The notes beneath the pieces are model-generated. The model did not search any database and was not told the DNA's origin. It was given only the letters and a program-made list of their open reading frames with translations. DNA of 64,000 nt, taken from the NCBI RefSeq assembly GCF_050908995.1, contig NC_135124.1:1488001-1552000 (forward strand), written 5' to 3'. The stretch comes from Andrena cerasifolii (lineage: Eukaryota; Arthropoda; Insecta; Hymenoptera; Andrenidae). A program made the position numbers and the translations under genes. Positions 1 to 10,244 of this stretch are shown piece after piece; position 1 is the first letter of the stretch; each line of letters begins with the position of its first letter.

Positions 1-6
1 TAAAAT

Positions 7-447
7 TGCCAAGCAGTCACTAAATCGTTAACTTTGTTGTTCGTTTATTGGCTCCTCATCTGTGATGAGGAGGTCACCGCTGCTTCCGTTTGCGGAAGCA
101 AGTGACTGAGCATGGAATCGGTATGGGTGGATCAGTTTCATCCCTTGGTGTTCTTGTCCAAAGGGAAAAGTTTCGGGCGTAGGGGGTGCACCTTTTGGTA
201 CACTGCCTGCGTAAGTCACCCGGTTCGATTACCCAATCTCCGTGTTGGACGGCTTGAGTCAGGTCAAGTGTTTGCTCCTGACGAGTCGCATCGGAGCAAC
301 AGGAATCGTCTGGGAGGCGCCGAGCGCTTTTCCCTTTCGACTTGGACAGCAGGGTGGTAGGAACTGCGCCGTCCAATACTTGTTTCATGCTTACCCTTCG
401 CCTTTCCGTCTTTCCTGAATTTCTTTTAATCGAGTGATTGCTTGGCA
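7..447. mobile_element. Possible short TIR element, unclassified
   Basis: The ends are imperfect inverted repeats: TGCCAAGCAGTCACT near the left end and the reverse complement of TGCCAAGCAATCACT at the right. The interior is clearly more GC-rich than the surrounding DNA and begins with two strong adjacent hairpins (52-72 and about 83-102). Open frames on both strands matched nothing I recognise. Only six bases lie left of the element, so a target-site duplication cannot be tested. It could be a non-autonomous DNA transposon or a structured RNA-coding segment. Confidence 0.4.
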
Positions 448-465
448 GTTCCCTAGATTCTATAT

Positions 466-640
466 CTAAACCGAAGGGATCGATGGAACTTTGTTTCCAT
501 CCATCTCTTTGGTTTAGTAGGCTTCATGTACAGGGAGATCGATGGAACTTTGATTCCATCTATCTCTCTACGGGTCTCCAAGCGCAGCAACCTCCTCGCG
601 GTGAGACCTGGTAATCGGTGAGAACCGAGCCAATGGCTGC
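466..640. other. Run of short hairpins
   Basis: Two similar hairpins stand in tandem, about 466-517 and 532-569. Both share a stem built on GATCGATGGAA paired with TTCCATC and a CTTTG-type loop. A third inverted pair, GGTCTC with GAGACC, follows at about 574-610, then a small CGGT/ACCG stem. The sequence at 660-668 reads TATATAAG-like. No known RNA family was recognised. The hairpins may be remnants of the element to the left or a structured transcript. Confidence 0.4.
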
Positions 641-920
641 GATTGTCAAATATTCTAGTCGTATATAAGAATTTCTTTAACTTGCACTACTATGGTAGAA
701 TGTAAGAATAAAATATGTAACTTAAAATGTTGTTCGATTGTTCCTACCGAACCCCAGAATACGAATATAGTGTTAAGATGGAAGAATAAGTGCAAGTTGG
801 AATATTTCAGCGAGATACTGGAACTGGTGAGTTTTTCACAATTTTTAAAGTCCTCTCTGCTTCAGCATTTTATTGAAATATACAAAGTTACAATTCCTTT
901 GCGAGGTATTCCAAAAATTT

Positions 921-2230
921 TCAGAATGCACAAAATTGGGCTTTGTAACAGGAGAACATGATGTCGAAAGAGGTGGCACTAAGTAACGTCTTCGGAGAGA
1001 GAATCGAGGATGCCTTCGAAGCTGAAATTTAGTATACCTCTTTTCGCTTCATGTTCTCCTGATATATTGGCCAAAATCTGGTGAAAATTTTCAGAATGCA
1101 CAAAATTGGGCTTTGTAACAGGAGAACATGATGTGGAAAGAGGTGGCACTAAGTAACGTCTTCGGAGAGAGAATCGAGGATGCCTTCGAAGCTGAAATTC
1201 AGAATACCTCTTTTCGCTTCATGTTCTCCTGATACATTGGCCAAAATCTGGCGAAAATTTTCAGAATGCACAAAATTGGGCTTTGTAACAGGAGAACATG
1301 CCGTCGAAAGAGGTGGCACTAAGTAACGTCTTCGGAGAGAGAATCGAGGATGCCTTCGAAGCTGAAATTCAGAATACCTCTTTTCGCTTCATGTTCTCCT
1401 GATACCTGGGCCAAAATCTGGCAAAAATTTTCAGAATGCACAAAATTGGGCTTTGTAACAGGAGAACATGATGTCGAAAGAGGTGGCGCTAAGTAACGTC
1501 TTCGGAGAGAGAATCGAGGATGCCTTCGAAGCTGAAATTCAGAATACCTCTTTTCGCTTCATGTTCTCCTGATATATTGGCCAAAATCTGGCAAAAATTT
1601 TCAGAATGCACAAAATTGGGCTTTGTAACAGGAGAACATGATGTCGAAAGAGGTGACACTAAGTAACGTCTTCGGAGAGAGAATCGAGGATGCCTTCGAA
1701 GCTGAAAGTCAGAATACCTCTCTCTGCTTCATGTTCTCCTGATACCTGGGCCAAAATCTGGCAAAAATTTTCAGAATGCACAAAATTGGGCTTTGTAACA
1801 GGAGAACATGATGTTGAAAGAGGTGGCACAAAGTAATGTCTCCGGAGAGCAAATTACAGAGCGAGAAGTGGCGCAGAATTTTCTAACGCCTCTTGAAAGG
1901 CCTGCGCCTCTTATTTGCAACTTTAAGCCGATGCCTTTGAAGCTGAAATTTAGTATACCTCTTTCCACTTCATGTTCTCCTCATATATTGGCCAAACTCT
2001 GGCGAAAATTTTCAGATATCTCTAAAATCAGGCTTCGTAACAGGAGAACATGATGTCGAAAGAGGTGGCACAAAGTAACGTCTCCGGAGAGCAAATTAAA
2101 GAGCGAGAAGTGGCGCAGATGTTTCGAGACAGTGACTGTTTAACGAAGAGACGCAGAATTTTCGAACGCCTCTTGAAAGACCTGCGCCTCTTATTTGCAA
2201 CTTTAAGGCGATGCCTTTGAAGCTGAAATA
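921..2230. repeat. 170-bp tandem repeat array
   Basis: The marker TCAGAATGCACAAAATTG recurs at 921, 1091, 1261, 1431, 1601 and 1771, so the period is exactly 170 bp for five steps. A related unit start follows at about 2012, after a longer (about 241 bp) diverged unit, and the last unit decays near 2230. Each monomer contains an inverted pair: an arm with GGAGAACATG..GAAAGAGGT and a matching arm ACCTCTTTTCGCTTCATGTTCTCC about 60 bases later. Short open frames run through the units but are not convincing genes. The unit length is close to nucleosome spacing. Confidence 0.9.
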
Positions 2231-2845
2231 GCCACTAAACATTTGTTGTCATATAGGATATATTTAGGTTATATTTTCTGTCACTTCGAGGAGCCGACCA
2301 CATAATAATCACGCGTATCCAGTCTGCGCATTTTCACTAGCCCAATTCAACATTCAATACAATTCTGTATATATAATGTTTGTTGATAACTGCTTTCTGC
2401 AGAGGACGTGTAATAAGTGTATTTCATGTTGTTTCGGTGCTTTGCTAGTAAAAAAATGTCTAACCTAACAAATTTCATTTTCTGGGGACATTCCCTCATC
2501 TATTTTCCCTTTTCACTTAGAATTCCTTACTGCTAACGTAGAATATTGTAGCATAAGCACATTTCAAGTAATTAAAATGTACAATGAATTTTCTACGTTT
2601 ACAGTACCAGCCGACTTTCCGTTTAAACTTTTATAAGTATAACGGAACAGCTGAGAATTTCTTTCCTTATTCAGAATAGAATACAGAAATAGCAAACAGC
2701 TCCCTCTCGCGTTCACCGGGTAATCGTCGATCTATCGGTATTACCATTTCTGTGCAGTAAAAAATGCTGTAATAAATAAAAAATGTGTCTACCCCCTTAA
2801 ATCACTCACCGACTCGATAGTAGAAGGTTTAAATTTGGGAACGGC
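2231..2845. other. Intergenic DNA with two dispersed repeat fragments
   Basis: No gene was seen. At 2236-2310 there is a copy of a dispersed repeat ending in TTATATTTTCTGTCACTTCG, also found at 3810-4035 and 20355-20430. At about 2740-2800 the stretch CCATTTCTGTGC...GTGTCTACCCCCTTAA matches the end of a repeat at 7985-8060, so both are copies of one family. Confidence 0.6.
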
Positions 2846-2846
2846 T

Positions 2847-2847
<1 letters not shown>

Positions 2848-2884
<37 letters not shown>

Positions 2885-2894
2885 CTCTCCCTCT
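2848..2894. repeat. (CT)n microsatellite
   Basis: A nearly uninterrupted CT run of about 40 bases with a few imperfect units at its right end. A short (CA)n run follows at about 2942-2957. Confidence 0.95.
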
Positions 2895-2999
2895 AATGAA
2901 CTGGAGCGGTTCTACGGCCGGGTGACGTGACACGTAGAGTTCACACACACACACACAATTTACTTTGTTCATCGGATGATAATTATAAATACGGATATA

Positions 3000-3700
3000 T
3001 AAGATTTAGAGTAAACGTGATTAGAATAGGTAAAACACTGAAAATTTAATAAGTCTCTACGGGGACTGAGTCTTTTCATTTCTAGTCGTTGATATATCAC
3101 ACGGAACTCTAACTCACGATGCCTATTATACAATATGCAAAATGTCCCTCGGACAGAACGTCTACGCTACTCGCGATTTGCCAGCCGACTGCAACGAACG
3201 AACGCAAGGGCCCAAGCGCTTGGGACTTTGCACGAAGAGCGCCAAATTGCTGAGCACGCATTTCGCACGCGGCCTACCACGTCGTCGCCTCGGACCGTTC
3301 CCAGCCTCTTAGTGCTTGGGTTTTCGAACCTTATCCCATCCGGTGTTCCACGAACGTCGCACAGCATTCGAAGATTCGACAATTTCGCATGGGAAAGTAT
3401 GCTGTGGCGTGACAGACTTCTAGCTAGATTACAGAGAGTTTTGGTTCACAGATCGTTGACAATTGATTGAGGGAGAATTCCCATAACACATAATGGTTGG
3501 ATTAATTGTCAATATTTTTAGAAAATATCGCGAAAACATGAAATTGAAAAGTAGCCGGCACGTAACAACATACAATACAGATGTTTGCATAATGATAAAA
3601 TTATTAAAAAATTATTTTTATAGTAGAGGATACTGCATATTAATGCCCCTGTATTTCTTCCAAGCGCCGAACAACATGTTGTTATAAAGAGTCGGTAGCT
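3000..3700. other. GC-richer intergenic stretch, no recognised gene
   Basis: The segment 3120-3470 is noticeably richer in G+C than its flanks and is open for 111 codons on the plus strand (3135-3470). The translation is rich in Arg, Leu and Thr, has no domain I recognise, and is also open for 71 codons on the other strand, as expected for GC-rich non-coding DNA. It may be a fragment of an old transposon. Confidence 0.35.
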
Positions 3701-3810
3701 TCTGAACAATTTTAGAAACCTATGTAAACCTGATACCTATGTTTTCATATTTAGAAGAGTCATAGGAACTATTTAGAATGCGACTGCCCAGGCTAGGGAA
3801 ACTGTCCCCT

Positions 3811-4038
3811 TCTCGAAGTGACAGAAAATATAACCTATATGCTACATGACAATAAATGTTTATAGCCTATGTCGTTCTTTTACGCTACATTTGTGAACCT
3901 TTTATCATCCTTCCAAAACATTATTATTACGCCGCAACAATATCTTTAGGAAATCGGGTATAGCATATAGGTTATATTTTCTGTCACTTCGAGGAGCTGA
4001 TTTTCTGTCGTCGAAGTGACAGAAAATATAACATAACT
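3811..4038. repeat. Inverted-repeat MITE remnant (GTGACAGAAAATATAAC family)
   Basis: Left: CTCGAAGTGACAGAAAATAT with a tail ending ATGACAATAAATG. Right: the reverse complement, TATATTTTCTGTCACTTCG at about 3970-3995, followed by a further direct copy of the left end at about 4010-4035. Single-ended copies occur at about 2236-2310 and 20355-20430, the latter also carrying the AAACATTTATTGTCATGTAG side. The family is dispersed and palindromic; its superfamily was not determined. Confidence 0.6.
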
Positions 4039-4224
4039 AAGAGACTGTACAAATGTTTATTACGCGTTGTATTTATATAACATTTCTGATTGAAATTTAC
4101 GGAAATATGTGCAAATTATGCTTCTATCAAAATGTATTAATAAACGGAATTATGCAACATGTTTCTTGAAATTAGTCGTAACATTCAGGCCATTTTAGAT
4201 TTTAAACTTTTCCGATAAGATTTG

Positions 4225-5007
4225 ATTTTAATTCCTACCACTCGTAGCATTGTAACACAGACGAGGTATAGAATAGACCTATCACCTTATGGGACTTCGT
4301 GTCGCCACCCAATCTGTGTTACCGACCCATAATTTGAGGACTGACTTTAGCGACCTCTGTTCATGAACAGCGGCCAACTCAAGAACTACTCTGAAATGTG
4401 TTGAAATACTTAAATATGTGTGCGTGCTTGTATACGTGTGACTTGTTTAGAGTGAGAGTTTAACATAGAAGGCGGGCTTTCGCTAAGCTATGCTTTGGCT
4501 CGGTTTGTCAACGACTCACGCCGGATTTCTTTCTGAAAAGCTATTTCGGGGATCAGGAGCCTATATGGCGCTGAAATAAGACACTTCTTGAGAGCTTATA
4601 CAAGCTATAAATTGCAAGATGAAATTGATTGTTAGTATTTTTCGTGAAGTGTAACATTTAATTAATATTTTCACATGTCGTACACGGAAAAATATTAAAA
4701 ATTGACGCTGCTACTGACATTCCCGCAAATTTCTGCACTTCGCGCGTGTCTAAATAGACGGTGCCCATCCTACGACACGTAAAAGTCATTGGATATAATG
4801 AATTTAAACGTTTTTGTAAAATTTATATTCGTAGTCTTTTGCAACCGCGGCCCCTAAATCCCTACGTGTCGTTACAAATTGATTGGCTCTGTCCTTATAA
4901 CTACTGAAAATTAACTATTTAAAAATTATAAAAAAAAAACATCTACGATGTAAATACACAAGCGTAGGTAGCACTTACGTTAAAATCTGAGTACACATAT
5001 CAGTTTG
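4225..5007. other. Intergenic DNA, one repeat match
   Basis: No gene was found. The stretch 4230-4300 (CCTACCACTCGTAGCATTG then CAGACGAGGTATAGAATAG) is the inverted counterpart of the 42-bp tandem unit at 7857-7985, and the nearby CCTACCACGCGTAGCGTTAC at 7750 is a second match. Both places therefore hold parts of the same repeat family. Nothing else stands out in 4320-5000. Confidence 0.5.
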
Positions 5008-5015
5008 GTGTCAGT

Positions 5016-5332
5016 CATGGGCGTTCGGAGTGGGGTGCAAAAGGGGCAGTTGTCCCCCCTGACTTTTGAGAAAAAAATCGCCTATTTTTAAGAACTTGTC
5101 TCTATTAAATTTATACTAAAAAAGTGAATAATTCGAAATTTAGAATTCTAAAATTCTGAAAGTGAATAATACTAAATACGACAATTTCGGATTTAAATTT
5201 TTAATTAAATTGGCAATACAAAATGAGTTCAAAAAAAGCAAGCGGGCTACTCGTTTTTTCATTACTATAATTTTCACCACCGTCACTTCAAAGTTACCCC
5301 ACCCCGTGGAAAAAAGTCTACAGACGCCCGTG
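5016..5332. mobile_element. hAT-type MITE, 317 bp, with 8-bp target duplication
   Basis: The element starts CATGGGCGTTCGGAG and ends ...GTCTACAGACGCCCGTG, giving matching termini CAYGGGCGT. Perfect 8-bp direct repeats GTGTCAGT flank it at 5008-5015 and 5333-5340. An 8-bp duplication with C-A-type termini is the hAT signature. It has no transposase; the small open frame inside is not gene-like. Confidence 0.8.
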
Positions 5333-5619
5333 GTGTCAGTTCACGTAGAATTCAAGTACTCTTCATTACTTTCTTCAATTACTTTCCTCTAAGTACTTTC
5401 TATTACAGTCATTAAAAATAATCAGAATTATATCATGTTTGGTGTTATTTTTATCAGAAAGACACTAGTAATTCATTAGTGATACGTCTATGATAGAAAT
5501 TGGCATAGTCATTACTGAATGGCCTATTGCTGACTTTGTCCTTATGCCACTAGTCTAGCGTTTATGACCTCCGAGCCGCGTCGTTCGAAAGCTTTTACCT
5601 AAGAACCCATCAGGGTCGT

Positions 5620-5942
5620 AAAAAAAGGTACGCGTTACCGTTCAACCGATTTCAAGAGAAAGGCCAGAATATCGTGGCCATCCAATTTTAACTTTCCGAA
5701 TATGAATACAGATCCGACACTGAAGGAATCCGATCGCGTCCGAGTTTTTCCGAGCCGATCTGAAATCAAATTGCCCGCTCATGGCGGCTATGCTTGCAGC
5801 CCGAAACGAGTCTCGGGATCCCGAAAACTTCGGGTTCTCGAGCAATACGAAAGTAACGGGATCCCGCCCGATCTCGCCCGAAAGTTTCCGGCCCGTCCCG
5901 AGCCCGTAACGTCGGGTACCCGCACACCCCTGGCTGTCAGCG
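5620..5942. mobile_element. Probable hAT element end, unpaired
   Basis: The segment ends ...GGGTACCCGCACACCCCTG at about 5916-5934. Read on the other strand it starts CAGGGGTGTGCGGGTACCC, a typical hAT-like terminus with GGGTACCC subterminal repeats (CCCGAAAACTTCGGG and similar inside). A matching left end with a duplicated target was not found, so it may be truncated by the repeat that follows. The reading frames across it (129 and 118 codons) are GC-rich by-products. Confidence 0.4.
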
Positions 5943-6290
5943 TCCGCTGGACAGCGGTGAGCCCCGAGCTTCGAAAATTTTGGAATGGTCTCTTTCAAAT
6001 GAACGTGGCAAAGAGCTATTGGGAATTTCCCGGCCCATGTAAGCGAGCCGCGCGCTCCGCTTTTATGATCGTTTTACTACTCACACCCTAGATCACTGTA
6101 ATGAGGTTTGCAAACAATGTCATCTGGTCTCGTATCCGTCTCAATTTCAAAATTTTCAGCTAAGACAGGGTTGACCGCGGCGCTATACCCCTGTACGGAG
6201 AGATTTTTCTCCACCAGCGGGGAAATAGTCACAATACTGGCGCATCGTTCCAAAAAATGGAAGATCATAATTAAAGCCGACTTAAAAAAA
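5943..6290 (-). mobile_element. Partial copy of the CAGGGTCA..TG MITE family
   Basis: Blocks such as CCGAGCTTCGAAAATTTTGG, TGGTCTCTTTCAAATGAAC and GGCGCATCGTTCCAAAAAAT match, in inverse order, the right part of the element at 40210-42783 and the arms of 32994-33956. Both termini are missing. It preserves a middle section (about 6060-6270) that is absent from the 32994 copy, so the family's full element is longer than that copy. Confidence 0.65.
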
Positions 6291-6336
6291 ATATGAAATG
6301 CGCTAAAAAGTAAAAAGTAATTTTGTTCCTTATTTA

Positions 6337-6432
6337 ATCTACGACACTTAATTTTTTTATATCGGCGCCTCATCATTTGCACTGTGTAAACCTGGCGCCG
6401 ACTTAAAAAAATTGAGTGTCGTAGATTAAATT
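6337..6432. repeat. Small palindrome
   Basis: AATCTACGACACTTAATTTT is repeated inverted as AAAATTGAGTGTCGTAGATT, with a second internal pair CGGCGCC/GGCGCCG. It lies directly left of a larger palindrome and may be an independent fold-back insertion. Confidence 0.7.
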
Positions 6433-6463
6433 TTGATTTCAAATAATTTTTTGCCCATCCTGG

Positions 6464-6792
6464 TAATTTTGAGGTACATATAACTTGCAGCGACAAAGTT
6501 TTTCCTTAATATACAAGGAAGATTTTCACCAATTTTCACACTGATTAATAAATAATTGTAGATGATATGACGATATATATAAATCTCTTCGCGCCGTCAA
6601 CAGTCAACAGCCGCGTATAATGCGCTATTTAGCAGTTTTATCACTCGCATTGACAGTTGGCGCCGTGCGAGAAATATATATATCGTCATATCTTCTACAA
6701 TTATTTATTAATCAGGTTGAAAATTGGTGAAAATCTTCCTTGTATATTAAGGAAAAACTTTGTCGCTGCAAGTTATATGCACCTCAAAATTG
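6464..6792. mobile_element. Fold-back element, about 330 bp
   Basis: The left arm, beginning AATTTTGAGGTACATATAAC and running through the TGTAGATGATATGACGATAT block, is mirrored from about 6670 to 6792, ending GTTATATGCACCTCAAAATT. Each arm is about 110-120 bp and nearly identical; the middle holds a second inverted pair, GGCGCC-type with TCAACAGTC/TTGACAGTT. A transcript would form a long hairpin. No coding content. Confidence 0.8.
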
Positions 6793-6799
6793 CCTCGAT

Positions 6800-7850
6800 A
6801 CTTTTTAACGGCGAACGTTGAAAAACATGGGTTATGTCCAGTATTACTTTTTAATTAAATATTATTACATTTTTTCACTAAAGGGTTTTGTGCATACATT
6901 TTGCGGCTCCGCTAGAGTTTTCTGAGTTTTATGTTTGAAGTCTCATAACGATCCGTTAATATTTACTCAAGTTATCGCAATTTATGTTTAAAGAAATAAT
7001 GATTTTGGTCGAAGAAATTTTGTTTGTTTATAATTTTTGTCTCGAATACTAATAATTCGATAAAAATACTGTAAATAGAACAAATGTGTGCCGTGACGAG
7101 CTTTACAACACTATATTTTTTAAAATCCAGTTTAACAAAATTTAATTTTCCAATCTTTCTTAGCGTTTGGACAATCATTTTTCCCATTTTCGAGCGCTAG
7201 TCCCCTTATTGTATCCGAGCCCTCAATTGTTCTAATAGCTATGGAGGAAAATGAATTCCTTTTTAAAAAAATATGTATCGAATATTTTTAGCTACTCTAC
7301 AGATTTGCAAAATTGCAGCAAAATCGGTGTGTACGGGTTCGATATGTTCCTTTTAAATAATATAGTACAGTAGAAGGATATTATTATTATTATTATTTTT
7401 ATTATTATATGTCTGTATTATATCGTATAGACCATCATTAATGTATGCGGAAACACATGATACATGGGTGGGGTTCAGCAACAGGTGCTCTTAAAAAACA
7501 TTAAAGTCCTGTTTTTACAAATTACGTTATTGCAAGGGAATGAAATTTGTTTTGTGTTAAATAAAGCGGAATAGGACAGTAAGGTTAAAAGACGAATGTG
7601 ATATCGTTTTATTTTCTTCCTCCGTTCTCTTCTGTTGAACGGAATATGTTCGTAAGACGATTTTTAAATTGTTACTCTAACAGAAACATTTGTAAATCGC
7701 GGGCTTTGACTCTCAAAACATAACCTAGTTTTACTCGTGCTTAATTCTAGTTCCTACCACGCGTAGCGTTACAATCTGTTTTGAGACTTCACCGGTAATG
7801 TTGCATGCGACACTAAAATGGTAAGGGGGTCCTAGGACCCACCAAACCGG
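6800..7850. other. Intergenic DNA
   Basis: AT-rich DNA with no supported gene. An imperfect (TTA)n run lies at about 7378-7410. The frame at 6972-7187 on the minus strand is low-complexity Ile/Lys/Phe and not gene-like. The last 100 bases match the repeat described at 4225-4320. Confidence 0.5.
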
Positions 7851-7856
7851 CGACAC

Positions 7857-7985
7857 AAAAATACATTGCTTGATAGGTCTATTCTATACCTCGTCTGTGA
7901 AAATACATTGCTTGATAGGTCTATTCTATACCTCGTCTGTGAAAATACATTGCTTGATAGGTCTATTCTGTACCTCGTCTGTGCC
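7857..7985. repeat. 42-bp tandem triplication
   Basis: The unit AAAATACATTGCTTGATAGG + TCTATTCTATACCTCGTCTG + TG is present three times with starts 42 bp apart, the third differing by one base (TATACC to TGTACC). 42 is a multiple of three, so all copies stay in one frame and give a repeated 14-residue translation that looks like a by-product. It continues on the right into a repeat end also found at 2740-2800. Confidence 0.9.
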
Positions 7986-8059
7986 ATTTCTGTGCGGAAA
8001 AAAACCTGCTGTAATACCGACCTGCCAAATCAGCGAGGTCACGTGACGTGTCTACCCCC

Positions 8060-9070
8060 TTAACTGAGTTATTAATCCGTCCAGTTTGAATTGTTGCAGT
8101 AACATCTCCGAAATATGTCGTGAAATATTTCCTATCTTGCATACATGTGTTATTGAAATGTTTCTGTAATGTTGCATGCCGTATGGGTTTAAATAATAAC
8201 AGTTATATGTAACTTCACTTTACTTTTCTTAGTATAACGAGTGAATTAAATAATTTTAAATATTCACAGAAAAATGGATACAATTTTAAATACTTACAAT
8301 TAGATATATATCATTGTGCGTTAATTTGCAGTTACAGAAACATAGGTTATATTTATAATCGCGAGTTAAAATTACTTTTAGAAAATTTTAATTTTTACCA
8401 AAATTTATTAATCACAGTGCTGAAAATATTTTTATATGGATCATTATCATTGATTTGCAACAGTAGCTTTATGTAATATGATCTGACTGAGCTAATAATT
8501 TTTATAAATAAATATTTTGTACAGGGCAGTTTGTTTTATTATAGCTGCATGTATACAAGCTCGCACATTCTTTCTAGCATATAAACTGTAAAATATACTG
8601 TAACTTCATACTATTATTAATTATTATAAAATATACTACACACTATACAAAGAAATACTACTCCAAATATACCAGGACAACAGGTAGTAATATACTTTTG
8701 AAAAGTATTTTGGTACAAGAGATCAGTTTATTAAAATTTTTTTTAATCTCGAATTAAATTACTTTGTGTATTGTTGACAGAACAGATATAATAAACTTGT
8801 AAAACCAGAGATGCATATAGCATACTCTATGTATCAGTACTTGGAGGCCTTGTGTGCAGAAAGGTGGAACAGGCATTTTGGGTCCATATAGATTTATGGG
8901 GAGTGACAAAAAACACATCTGACAACTTTTGCCTTTAAGGGAATTGTTTTATATACTACTTAAGTACCCCTCAACCAGTACTATATCTATTTCATCAATA
9001 CAAATCATAATATTTATCAAAATGGTGAAAGTTTATAATATTACATTTTATACATTTATCTGTATAAACA
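8060..9070. other. AT-rich intergenic DNA downstream of PIG-F
   Basis: No gene or clear repeat was seen. Because PIG-F is on the minus strand, this stretch holds its 3' untranslated region and downstream flank. TTTATT (AATAAA on the minus strand) occurs at about 8533, but the true poly(A) site cannot be fixed from sequence alone. Confidence 0.45.
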
Positions 9071-9077
9071 ATAGTAT

Positions 9078-9776
9078 TTATCTATAAACTTTTTTACTCA
9101 ATTTTAACATAGGTAATGTTTTTACAAGAGTAAGAAAATGTGCAATCATATAGCCAAGAAGAGCACCTATAGCACATGGAATTGGCCAAACTTGCCACGG
9201 ACGGTCCCAATCTAATGGAATTACAATAGTACCCAACCATGTCCCTAAAAGCGTTGCTATAATATTTGTTTTCATAGCATCCACTAAAACATTGCCCTTT
9301 TGTGATTGTGTTCCTGTTATGAAGTTCAATGCACTATCCACTCCTAAATGCAAACTGGTAGGGACAAATGTAAGAGTAGTCAATGTGACAGTAAGCATGG
9401 TAGTTTCTTCATAATGTGTAAACACAGGTGCGCCAAACAATATAATTACAATATAATACACAGCAGACAAGAAACAAGCTGCTAACAGAAACTTGAAAAC
9501 TTCTTTCAGATATCTTGACCAGGATCTCCTAGTTTTCACAGATATCCGTAATTCAGTTTTTGGTATAATTGCTGATTCGAAATGAAATATAGGAAATAAT
9601 AACTTTATTACTTCTGCAAAAAGCAGAATCAGTAGTACTGGAATAAATTTGTATTTTCCCACATTGTACAAGTTGTCATTTAACTTGAGTAATATTAGAA
9701 TGCCAGGAAAGTAAATGCAAGTAAAAGAACAATATGACAGTAACAATCTCTGACCCAGTTTGTTTCCAACACTCAT
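9078..9776 (-). CDS. PIG-F: GPI-anchor biosynthesis protein PIG-F
   Basis: A 232-residue membrane protein encoded in one uninterrupted exon, close to the length of animal PIG-F (about 220 residues). PIG-F is an endoplasmic-reticulum membrane protein that partners the ethanolamine-phosphate transferases PIG-O and PIG-G in late GPI-anchor assembly. The family hallmark is plain: PLDWDRPWQVWP at residues 187-198, preceded by a conserved G-T-W-L-G segment. Six or so hydrophobic segments are visible, including LLILLFAEVIKLLFP near residue 50 and a strong one near 98-116. The start ATG is the first in frame and is preceded by an AT-rich 5' leader. No broken residue or frameshift was found. Neighbouring genes are unrelated to GPI synthesis. 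Confidence 0.93.
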   Translation of the reverse strand: MSVGNKLGQRLLLSYCSFTCIYFPGILILLKLNDNLYNVGKYKFIPVLLILLFAEVIKLLFPIFHFESAIIPKTELRISVKTRRSWSRYLKEVFKFLLAACFLSAVYYIVIILFGAPVFTHYEETTMLTVTLTTLTFVPTSLHLGVDSALNFITGTQSQKGNVLVDAMKTNIIATLLGTWLGTIVIPLDWDRPWQVWPIPCAIGALLGYMIAHFLTLVKTLPMLKLSKKVYR

Positions 9777-10043
9777 GTTTACTGCTTTTCTTAACCTGTA
9801 ACGAAATCGTGATGAAAATCCAAAAAAATTTGCATTTATTTCATTATTTCTTACTTGATATACAGTAAAATGATCTCTCCTAACTTAGTGCTTATTATAT
9901 TATCATTTTTAAACAACGTATCGGCCTTTATTTTATGTTACACAGATTTCTAATATACATTCCCATGCAAAGCATTTTTTAGTACACATTGACACTCGTG
10001 CATACATGTGCAATGTGCTGTTGTCAAATAAATGTGTATACGC
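9777..10043 (-). promoter_or_regulatory. 5' flank of PIG-F, probable promoter region
   Basis: These 267 bases separate the PIG-F start codon from the large hAT insertion and must contain its leader and core promoter unless an upstream exon exists. A TTTCGTTACAG stretch on the minus strand, just before the leader, could be a splice acceptor, so an extra 5' non-coding exon is possible. No clear TATA box is seen. Confidence 0.3.
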
Positions 10044-10244
10044 ACGGCCGTCAGTGGTGGGTAAAGACACAAATTTTTTATTTTATACACGACATGTGTC
10101 TTAAATGTCGTAAATGTCGTAAACGTGTCATAAATGTCGTAGGTATATCTGGAATGAAAATAACTAGGAAGATTAGACTCAGACCTCTGGTGGCGCTGGC
10201 GGACACTACGTCGCGATCCCGTGGTGGGACCGGGACGTCACACA

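Noticed and set aside
210..235. tRNA-like B box GGTTCGATTACC
   Set aside because: No matching A box or cloverleaf could be drawn around it.
74..388. 104-codon minus-strand and 82-codon plus-strand frames near the left edge
   Set aside because: They overlap in a GC-rich hairpin-rich element, are open on both strands and show no domain.
692..961. 89-codon frame before the 170-bp array
   Set aside because: It runs into the repeat unit, has low-complexity composition and no recognisable domain.
921..2230. CRISPR-like array
   Set aside because: The units are contiguous 170-bp repeats without spacers, in a eukaryotic genome.
3135..3470. 111-codon frame
   Set aside because: GC-rich and Arg/Leu-rich, with a long frame on the opposite strand and no domain.
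7820..8060. TTAA element with TAAGGGGG / CCCCCTTAA ends
   Set aside because: Terminal identity stops after about nine bases and the left target reads GTAA.
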